The notes under the pieces: model-generated | The model's input: only the letters and a program-made list of their open reading frames with translations | The model's database searches: none | Told to the model about the DNA's origin: nothing | Assembly (NCBI GenBank): GCA_026400155.1 | Contig: JAPLPO010000018.1 | Location: 1-32,818 of the forward strand | Length of the DNA: 32,818 nucleotides | From: Burkholderiales bacterium | GTDB taxonomy: Bacteria; Pseudomonadota; Gammaproteobacteria; Burkholderiales; Burkholderiaceae_C | Direction of reading: 5' to 3' | Made by a program: the position numbers and the translations under genes | Shown: positions 25,504 through 32,017 of the stretch, piece after piece | Layout of the letters: each line of letters begins with the position of its first letter | Position numbering within the stretch: the stretch's first letter is position 1

Positions 25504-27756
25504 ATGAAACCATTTTCAAATTTACGCCGTCGTTTGATCATGGGCGTACCCTTCGCTGCCAGCGTGCCGTGGTCAACGCTAGCGGCAAAGTCAAGCCCAG
25601 AGCGATTGACAAGCAAGCAATGGACAACTTACGTCAACCCCTTTGTAGGCACTGATGGCACAGGCCACACTTTTCCCGGCGCAGTCATGCCCTTTGGCAT
25701 GGTGGCACCTAGCCCCGACAACGCCGACAGAGGGTGGGACTACACCAGCGGCTATCAATTTAAAAACCAGCAAATTTTGGGGTTCTCCAACACGCACATC
25801 AGTGGCGCAGGTATTCCAGATCTGGGCGATGTTCTTTTAATGCCAAGACAAGGACAAACTTGGCAAGCCAATACCAACACTTTTGCAGCGCGCAAAGCCA
25901 AGCGAAGCGAAGTGGCAGAGCCCGGTTATTACAGTGTTCGCCTGCCGCAACATCAGGTGCAGGTTGAGCTCACAGCCACCCAGCGTGTGGCCTTGCACCG
26001 CTATACCTTTGAGCGTCCTGGTCGCGTTCAGGTGATGGTTGATTTGCAACACGGTTTGCACTTCAATGAGGCCCATCGCGTTAAGCAAGCGCAATCCAAA
26101 CTGAATCCTGAAAAAAGTGAAATTGCAGGAACAGTTCATGCTGTTGCTTGGGTAGAGCGGCAAGCATCGTTTGTCGTTCAATTTGATCGCCCTGCGTTGC
26201 ATGCCGAACTACTGCCCATGCCAGTGGGGCATGTCGCTCAACGCTATCTGCTCACTTTTGAAGTCGATGTCACACGCCAATTAGAGGCTCGCATTGCGCT
26301 TTCTACCGTAGACGAAGCTGGTGCTCAACACAACTTAGAAGAAGCCAAGCAACTGAAATTTGATGAGGCAAGGCAACTGGCACAGCAAGCTTGGAACGGC
26401 TTGTTAGGGCGCATTGAAATTGAAGCGCCTCTAGCTCAAAAAAGAATTTTTTATACAGCGCTTTATCATGCTTTGATTCACCCTAGCAACATTGCAGACC
26501 GCGATGGACGTGTGCGCGGCCCGCAAGGTAAAGTGATTCAAGCACAAAGCGGACATTACTACAGCACGCTGTCTTTGTGGGATACCTTTCGAGCAGTGCA
26601 TCCTTTGTTAACCCTTATCGTGCCCGAGCGCGTCGACGGCATGGTACAAACTCTTCTTGCGCACCATTCGCAACAAGGCTTTTTACCACTTTGGACGGCT
26701 TGGGGTCGTGAAACTTATTGCATGATTGGCAACCCCGCTTTGCCCGTCATTGCTGATGCCATTGCGAAAGACTTTAAAGGTTTTGATCATGCAACCGCTT
26801 TGCAGGCAATGGTCGAAACATCTAGCAAACCAAGACCGCAAGCACCCGAGTGGGCGCAGCGCAGCTGGAATTTACTCGACACCTACGGCTATTTGCCGTT
26901 CGACTTAGAACCCAACGGTGAAGCTGTGTCTAAAACACTTGAGCATGGCTACGGCGACGATGCTGTCGCAAGAGTTGCGCGCTTGCTTGGACACAATGAA
27001 ACAGCACAACACTTTGCTCAAAGGGCCAAAGGCTATCAAAAATTGTGGGATGCACAAACTGGGGTGATGCGGGGTCGAGACAGCGAAGGTCGTTGGCGGG
27101 AACCATTCAACCCCGACACACCCACTTCACCCTTGAACAATCCTGGCGACTACACAGAAGCCAACGCTTGGCAATACACTCTCACGCCTGCATTGCACGA
27201 TCCCATTGGGCTACGCAAAATGATGGGCGGATCCCTTGGTATGGAACGATGGCTTGATCATTATTTTCAACGACGAAGCCAGGTTAACAAACATTTAGGC
27301 CAAGAAGCATTGATTGGCCAAAACGCTCATGGCAATGAACCGAGTCACCATGCTGCTTGGTTGTATGCTTTCACCGCATCCCCTTGGAAGGGCCATGCTT
27401 TGGTTGATCGCATTGCGCGTAGCTTTTATCGAGACAGCCCCAATGGATTGATCGGCAATGATGACTGCGGTCAGATGAGTGCTTGGTTGGTCTTTGCTAC
27501 TTTGGGCATTTATCCGGTTAACCCTGGACATGGCGAGTACATGACTGGCTTGCCTCTGGTCAAAAAGGCGCAACTTCATTTGCAAACTGGCACGCTCACT
27601 GTTCGCGCTAACTTGCCATCATCTTTTGCACGGGGTCGAGTTCACCGAGTAGATTTGAAGTTGGATGGAATTGCCTTTGATTCGCAAAAGTCAATTGCGC
27701 ATCAGGCTTTGCTAAAAGTTCGGACGCTTGAATTTTTAGTTGCGGGTCAAGCGTAG
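25504..27756 (+). CDS. GH92-family exo-alpha-mannosidase
   Basis: This 750-aa glycoside hydrolase of family 92 comprises calcium-dependent inverting alpha-mannosidases. The N-terminus carries a twin-arginine-like signal (NLRRRLIMGVPFAASVP) and so is probably exported. Diagnostic blocks are YVNPFVGTDGTGHTFPGAVM and PFGMVAPSPD near residues 42-76, GFSNTHISGAG, SLWDTFRAVHPLL, DYTEANAWQYT with E552 as probable acid, GNEPSHHAAWLYAF near 610-623, and GNDDCGQMSAW near 651-661 bearing the probable base Asp. GH92 enzymes trim alpha-1,2/1,3-mannose, typically from N-glycans or yeast mannan. They are abundant in Bacteroidetes and less common in betaproteobacteria. It is last in the set, 23 bases after the esterase. 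Repeat copy C follows within 30 bases. Confidence 0.92.
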   Translation: MKPFSNLRRRLIMGVPFAASVPWSTLAAKSSPERLTSKQWTTYVNPFVGTDGTGHTFPGAVMPFGMVAPSPDNADRGWDYTSGYQFKNQQILGFSNTHISGAGIPDLGDVLLMPRQGQTWQANTNTFAARKAKRSEVAEPGYYSVRLPQHQVQVELTATQRVALHRYTFERPGRVQVMVDLQHGLHFNEAHRVKQAQSKLNPEKSEIAGTVHAVAWVERQASFVVQFDRPALHAELLPMPVGHVAQRYLLTFEVDVTRQLEARIALSTVDEAGAQHNLEEAKQLKFDEARQLAQQAWNGLLGRIEIEAPLAQKRIFYTALYHALIHPSNIADRDGRVRGPQGKVIQAQSGHYYSTLSLWDTFRAVHPLLTLIVPERVDGMVQTLLAHHSQQGFLPLWTAWGRETYCMIGNPALPVIADAIAKDFKGFDHATALQAMVETSSKPRPQAPEWAQRSWNLLDTYGYLPFDLEPNGEAVSKTLEHGYGDDAVARVARLLGHNETAQHFAQRAKGYQKLWDAQTGVMRGRDSEGRWREPFNPDTPTSPLNNPGDYTEANAWQYTLTPALHDPIGLRKMMGGSLGMERWLDHYFQRRSQVNKHLGQEALIGQNAHGNEPSHHAAWLYAFTASPWKGHALVDRIARSFYRDSPNGLIGNDDCGQMSAWLVFATLGIYPVNPGHGEYMTGLPLVKKAQLHLQTGTLTVRANLPSSFARGRVHRVDLKLDGIAFDSQKSIAHQALLKVRTLEFLVAGQA

Positions 27757-27781
27757 AGGTCTATTTTCTGCTGATTGGGGC

Positions 27782-28039
27782 GTTGAGTCGCCAGGGTATA
27801 GGGGGCTTCCTCATACTGGGGCGTTGAGCAGTCAGGGTATAGGGGGCTTCCTCATACTGGGGTACCAGAAATCGTCAGCCCCCTATACCCTGACTACTCA
27901 ACTTTGGGTGTGCGGATAATTTCTGACTGCCAACACTGCTGTTCGCAGCTGGGTGAGGGTGTGGTGGGTGGGTTACGATTTCTGGTACGCCAGTATGAGG
28001 AACCCACCCACCACACCCTCGCCCAGCGAGCTCAGCAAA
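27782..28039 (+). repeat. Full copy (C) of the 205-bp double-hairpin element with clear tandem 5' duplication
   Basis: H1 has arms 27823-27848 and 27877-27902 around loop 27849-27876. The linker is 27903-27947. H2 has arms 27948-27973 and 28002-28027 around loop 27974-28001. The spacing equals that of copies B and D to the base. Immediately upstream, 27782-27822 repeats the H1 left arm and half core (TTCCTCATACTGGGGC) almost unchanged, giving a 41-base tandem duplication that lacks its partner arm. The tail GAGCTCAGCAAA is at 28028-28039. This element accounts for most of the 341-base gene-free stretch between the GH92 and unknown-protein genes. Confidence 0.93.
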
Positions 28040-28097
28040 GCAAACCTAACAACCTCAGCCATAATCCAATCCAACCCCCACCAGTTAAATCCCAAAG

Positions 28098-28613
28098 ATG
28101 AAAAAGAAAGTAGCCCTACCGCTATTGGCCATCGTCTTAGTAGGCGTCATTGGCTCACACATCAGCTTCAAAGCTGCTGACCACAGCTATTTGATGGTGG
28201 TTGACGGCATCGAAATTGATGTTCTTGGAAAAATTCAAAACCAATGGCTTTCGCACGCACAAAATTGCAAAGGTGTGACTGAACCCAAAGAAAGCGAAGC
28301 AAACTTTCAAGCCATTCATAAGGCCATTCAAGCCTACAGTCCACCGCAATCTCAATCTGCGCAAATTGCAGGCATTTGGACGCTTGGAACATGGAGCTTG
28401 GCAGAGGTAGAGTTTGAGACACTTCTGCCTGCTGTTGTCACACTTCAAATGAACAACAGTGATCCGCAAATAGTGCCCCGAGGCATTTGGAGTGGCCACA
28501 CCAAACCTTGGATGGCTGCGCCCTTGATTCGAACTTATCTCAAAACACAAGTTCCCGAAATTCCCAGCCAGTTGATTCATTGTTTTGATTCTCGCTCAAA
28601 ATCTTTCAACTGA
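28098..28613 (+). CDS. Small exported or membrane-anchored protein of unknown function
   Basis: I do not recognise this 171-aa protein. An N-terminal KKK followed by a hydrophobic stretch (residues 5-22, VALPLLAIVLVGVIGSHI) is a signal anchor or an uncleaved signal peptide. The rest is soluble and hydrophilic, with two Cys (one in AQNCKGVTEPKE, one near the end in LIHCFDSRSK) that could form a disulfide in the periplasm. A central segment IAGIWTLGTWSLAEVEFETL looks like beta strands. It begins 70 bases after the H2 hairpin of repeat C and is followed by an Ig-like lipoprotein gene on the same strand. No function is proposed. Confidence 0.7.
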   Translation: MKKKVALPLLAIVLVGVIGSHISFKAADHSYLMVVDGIEIDVLGKIQNQWLSHAQNCKGVTEPKESEANFQAIHKAIQAYSPPQSQSAQIAGIWTLGTWSLAEVEFETLLPAVVTLQMNNSDPQIVPRGIWSGHTKPWMAAPLIRTYLKTQVPEIPSQLIHCFDSRSKSFN

Positions 28614-28733
28614 ATCAACCAGACCTAGATCAACCATTGACTAGCCAATAGGCTTTTGTGCGCCATGGCAATTCACGGAATTGTCACAATTGATCAACAC
28701 CATCAAATTAGTTTTTCATTGAAAAGTGATGCT

Positions 28734-29801
28734 ATGAATTCGATGGGTGTACTTGTCAGACGATTGTTTCTTTTAGGGGGCCTAGGCTTGCTCTCATTGA
28801 TCGTTGCCTGTGGTGGATCAGGCGTAGAAGCGGGGGACGCAACAAGTTCGTCAAATCCGCCTGGAACATCCAATGCACCTAGCACTGGCGTAACCACCCT
28901 GAAGCCGCCCAAACTGTCATTTTCAGACACCGGATTGAGTGTGAGCGATGGCGTCACGCGAAATGGATTGTGGGCCGTAGAGAGTGATTATTCTTGGGAA
29001 TTCTCTTTGGACCAAGGTGTCACCTGGACCATAGGCTCCGGCAGTTCCTTTGAAGTGAAAGGTGATGGCCCCAAAATGATTTGGGTTCGTGCGCGCGACA
29101 ACGCTGGCAATAAATCTGAGATCGTTGTGGTGACATGTGTTCTAGACACCATGGCACCCGCGCCCGTGTCTGTTACGGCAAGCGTTGATGGTTACACGCG
29201 CTCACTTGAGGTGGCGGGACTTGAGGCCAACGCGAAATGGGAGTATTCGCTGGACAACAAGATGAATTGGAATCCGGGTAGTGGCTCGGGTTTGGGTACT
29301 TTAGGCAATGGGCTGAGCATGATTTGGCTTCGCCAAGTTGATGTGGCTGGCAACGCGTCTGAGGCTCAAGTCTTTGATCTTTCAGCGGCAGGCTCTGACA
29401 TGAGCCATGAGGCCTCTACCAATCCGCTGCAACCCAGCACCATGGCCAAAGGCTTGCTTACCATGCTCATTCACGGCGTGGTTGTTCGAGGCGATGCCGA
29501 CTATGTCCGGTGGGACATTCCTAAGAATCACCGGCTGAAGTCTGTCAAATTGGTTCGCTATGTATCAGAGGATGCCATCGCTTTTTATGCAATTCAATCA
29601 AGTAACGTGTTTGATGCAGGCGTAGACGTTAGCCGAATGCTTGTGTATGGTCACATGGGACCTGCAGACTTGAATCGCAATGTCGTTGCCAACATTCCTG
29701 CAGAGAAACTCGGCGAAGGCCCGATGACCATTTGGTTTCAACAGACCGGTGCTTTGCCCACCGAGTACGCTATTGAGATTAGTTTGCAAGCCGTGAATTG
29801 A
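28734..29801 (+). CDS. Lipoprotein with two Ig-like repeats, unknown function
   Basis: The protein is 355 aa from ATG 28734; an in-frame upstream start adds a non-signal-like segment. The signal peptide ends in the lipobox SLIVAC, with C26 as the lipidated residue, followed by a Gly/Ser/Thr/Pro-rich linker. Two tandem units share the pattern W-E-Y/F-S-L-D-x3-x-W-x-x-GSGS then G-x-x-MIW-x-R-x-x-D-x-AGN-x-SE, at about residues 78-125 and 155-205. This matches bacterial Ig-like repeats common in surface proteins. The last 120 residues form a separate unrecognised domain beginning LLTMLIHGVVVRGDADYVRW. Its 3' end overlaps the convergent MBL-fold hydrolase gene by 23 bases. A surface or periplasmic role is inferred only. 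Confidence 0.8.
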   Translation: MNSMGVLVRRLFLLGGLGLLSLIVACGGSGVEAGDATSSSNPPGTSNAPSTGVTTLKPPKLSFSDTGLSVSDGVTRNGLWAVESDYSWEFSLDQGVTWTIGSGSSFEVKGDGPKMIWVRARDNAGNKSEIVVVTCVLDTMAPAPVSVTASVDGYTRSLEVAGLEANAKWEYSLDNKMNWNPGSGSGLGTLGNGLSMIWLRQVDVAGNASEAQVFDLSAAGSDMSHEASTNPLQPSTMAKGLLTMLIHGVVVRGDADYVRWDIPKNHRLKSVKLVRYVSEDAIAFYAIQSSNVFDAGVDVSRMLVYGHMGPADLNRNVVANIPAEKLGEGPMTIWFQQTGALPTEYAIEISLQAVN

Positions 29802-30906
29802 TTTTTTCCAACAACCAACTCTCGCCATGCTTCAGCACAAAGAAGTTCAAAGGTACAGCGGATTCTTTTTTGGCAATCTCTAAGTCCTTCGGCGCTTGGT
29901 CCAAAGGCTCATCACTCATGCCGTCAAAAGTGCCCCAATGAATACCGAGGGCCGCTTTGGCTTTGACATCTCTCATCGCTTGAAGGGCCTCATTTGGATT
30001 GACATGGGAGTCTTTCATAAACCATCGCGGTTCATATGCACCAATTGCAATGGCCGCCAGGTCAAAGCCACCCATTCGCTCTCCGATGTCTTTGGTATCA
30101 CGCGAATAAGCCAAGTCGCCAGAAAACCAGAATCGAAAATCGGGATGCATGAAGGCCCAACTTCCCCAGAGGGTTTCGTAGCGATCGCCAATTGACCGTG
30201 CACTCCAGTGTTGCACTGCCAGAAAATGCAAATCAAGGTTTTTTGTTTTGCCCTTGATGCTGGCGTGTTGATCCCAATCTAGTGCAATGACGTTGCGCGT
30301 GGGGCCTTCCAATACGGTACCTCTGATTTCTTTCTTGAACCAATGCTGGATGCCAAGCGGTACAAAGAAATGAATGCCTGAATGACGATTCATGAGGGCC
30401 TGAAGGGTTTCTTGATCCAAATGATCCCAGTGGTTGTGTGAGATCACCACAGCATCGATTTTTGGAAGTTTGTCGAACGGAATGCCAGGCACCTGATGTC
30501 GTTTGGGGCCTGCAAAACTGAATGGTGAAGCACGTTGACCCCAGTGCGGATCTGTCAACAGGTTTAAGCCATCGATTTGAACAAGCAAGGTTGAATGGCC
30601 AACCCATGTCACTCTGGGCTGCGTGCTGTCGCTGTTGATCAATTCAAGGTTTGGCTCGATACCCATGATGGGCTTGGCTGGCGGTTTGGGCAAGCCATCT
30701 CGCAGGCGTTCCCATTGCCAACGCAGCAAGCCTGGTTTGTCGGACCGTTCTGAGTAGCGGTTAGCAAATCCATCGGGGCGATGGTGTGGTTTGTTAGCGT
30801 CGTAGTCGGGGTTGGCACGAGGCGCCATGCTGACGCAGGCTGCTAGCAGGGCGCAAGCCAATGCGGTGGTTGCAACCATTGCGAAAGCGTTGCGGAATTT
30901 CAACAT
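29779..30906 (-). CDS. Metallo-beta-lactamase-fold lipoprotein hydrolase (NAPE-PLD/RomA-like)
   Basis: This 375-aa exported metallohydrolase has an N-terminal signal ending in lipobox LLAAC, so C24 is lipidated and the enzyme sits in the envelope. A linker (residues 30-95) leads to VTWVGHSTLLVQIDGLNLLTDP, the family entry, and the metal motif SHNHWDHLD with H157, H159, D161 and H162. Further ligands come from FWFSGDLAYSRD and GIHWGTFDG. The insert HWGQRASPFSFAGPKRHQVPG is typical of the N-acyl-phosphatidylethanolamine phospholipase-D-like branch, also annotated RomA or UlaG-like. A phosphodiester or lactone substrate is likely but unproven. Its start lies 78 bases from repeat copy D. Confidence 0.88.
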   Translation of the reverse strand: MLKFRNAFAMVATTALACALLAACVSMAPRANPDYDANKPHHRPDGFANRYSERSDKPGLLRWQWERLRDGLPKPPAKPIMGIEPNLELINSDSTQPRVTWVGHSTLLVQIDGLNLLTDPHWGQRASPFSFAGPKRHQVPGIPFDKLPKIDAVVISHNHWDHLDQETLQALMNRHSGIHFFVPLGIQHWFKKEIRGTVLEGPTRNVIALDWDQHASIKGKTKNLDLHFLAVQHWSARSIGDRYETLWGSWAFMHPDFRFWFSGDLAYSRDTKDIGERMGGFDLAAIAIGAYEPRWFMKDSHVNPNEALQAMRDVKAKAALGIHWGTFDGMSDEPLDQAPKDLEIAKKESAVPLNFFVLKHGESWLLEKINSRLAN

Positions 30907-30949
30907 GGGTTAATTCTAATGAAGAAGTGTTTGATTCAGAGCGTTTTGC

Positions 30950-31200
30950 AGAAAGGCTGAGGGCAGGTTTCTCATACTGGAACGTTGAGTAGTCAGGGTA
31001 TAGGGGGCTTCCTCATACTGGAGTACCAGAAATCGTCAGCCCCCTATACCCTGACTACTCAACTTTGGGCGCGCGAAAAATTTCTGACTGCCAACACTGC
31101 TGTTCGCAGCTGGGTGAGGGTGTGGTGGGTGGGTGACGATTTCTGGTACTCCAGTATGAGGAACCCACCCACCACACCCTCACCCAGCGAGCTCAGCAAA
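30950..31200 (+). repeat. Full copy (D) of the 205-bp double-hairpin element, perfect stems
   Basis: H1 has arms 30984-31009 and 31038-31063 around loop 31010-31037. The linker is 31064-31108. H2 has arms 31109-31134 and 31163-31188 around loop 31135-31162. Both 26-bp stems are perfect, and the two loops are exact reverse complements over 28 bases. This is therefore the least decayed copy. The upstream 30950-30983 is a decayed fragment of arm plus half core (TTTCTCATACTGG kept). The tail GAGCTCAGCAAA is at 31189-31200. It fills most of the 325-base gene-free gap between the MBL-fold gene and the crotonase gene, and marks the point where GC content rises. Confidence 0.94.
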
Positions 31201-31231
31201 AAAACTCCAAGAGTCGTTTAAAACTTCAACC

Positions 31232-31999
31232 CTACTCACCACCCCACACAGGCGTACGACGCTCCGCAAACGCCAGGGCGCCCTCTCGTGCATCCTTTGA
31301 TGCAAGCACCGGCGCTGTGATTGGATCTTGCAGGGCAAACATGCGGTCCAGCGGCCAGTCGCGCTGCTCAACGATGACACGCTTGCTGGCAGCGACAGAC
31401 ATTGGGGCATTGGCAATTACACGCCGCGCAAGCGCGATGGCTTCAGGCAAGGCCTGGCCTGGCTCCACCACGGCATTGAAAAGGCCAAAAGGCGCCAAGC
31501 GTTCAGCAGAATACATTTCACCGGTCAGCGCCATCTCCATGGCAATGCGCTGCGGCACCAGACGTGGTAGGCGCATCAATCCCCCCGCGGCGGCAGCCAG
31601 GCCGCGCTTCACTTCTGGGATTCCGAAAGTGGCATTGCGTGCGGTCACCACAAGGTCACAGGCCAACATGGCCTCGAAGCCCCCAGCCAGGCAGTAGCCT
31701 TCGACGGCAGCAATCAATGGTTTTTTGGGTGGCGTCATGACAATGCCAAAGATGCCGCGCCCTTCCACTCGAGGCGATTCTCCGCGCAGGAAGGCCTTCA
31801 GGTCCATGCCCGAGCAGAAGGTACCGCCCGCGCCAGTCAAGACGGCGGCGTGCAACGCAGGGTTGCGCTCCATCTCGTCGATGGCTTCACACACACCGTA
31901 AGAGACAGCGCGGTTGACTGCATTTTTTTGCTCAGGCCGATTGATGGTGATGATGACCAGGCCGTCTGAGTGTTCAATCAAAACTTCAGGAGTGTTCAT
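31232..31999 (-). CDS. Crotonase/enoyl-CoA hydratase family protein
   Basis: This 255-aa crotonase-fold enzyme acts on CoA thioesters. Visible family marks are ITINRPEQKNAVNRAV near 17-32, the first oxyanion-hole segment AGGTFCSGMDLKAF near 57-70, and the second, PLIAAVEGYCLAGGFEAMLACDLVV, near 93-117. In the second active-site position IPEVKRGLAAAAGG one of the usual hydratase glutamates is present in PEVKRG. The fatty-acid, carnitine-type or aromatic-CoA substrate is not decidable. It lies 18 bases after the CaiB/BaiF CoA-transferase gene on the same strand, so the two likely act in sequence on one CoA ester. Its DNA is visibly more GC-rich than the genes to its left. Confidence 0.9.
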   Translation of the reverse strand: MNTPEVLIEHSDGLVIITINRPEQKNAVNRAVSYGVCEAIDEMERNPALHAAVLTGAGGTFCSGMDLKAFLRGESPRVEGRGIFGIVMTPPKKPLIAAVEGYCLAGGFEAMLACDLVVTARNATFGIPEVKRGLAAAAGGLMRLPRLVPQRIAMEMALTGEMYSAERLAPFGLFNAVVEPGQALPEAIALARRVIANAPMSVAASKRVIVEQRDWPLDRMFALQDPITAPVLASKDAREGALAFAERRTPVWGGE

Positions 32000-32017
32000 G
32001 AGGGTGCCAATGTTGAG

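Noticed and set aside
28643-28658. AGCC-AATA-GGCT hairpin followed by TTTT after the unknown-protein gene
   Set aside because: A 4-bp stem is too weak to call a terminator.
30985-31221. Apparent small protein family beginning MSSQGIGGFLILEYQK, found in each repeat copy
   Set aside because: These frames simply read through the hairpins. They recur because the DNA repeats, have no ribosome site, and the differing linker sequences change residues without a coding pattern.
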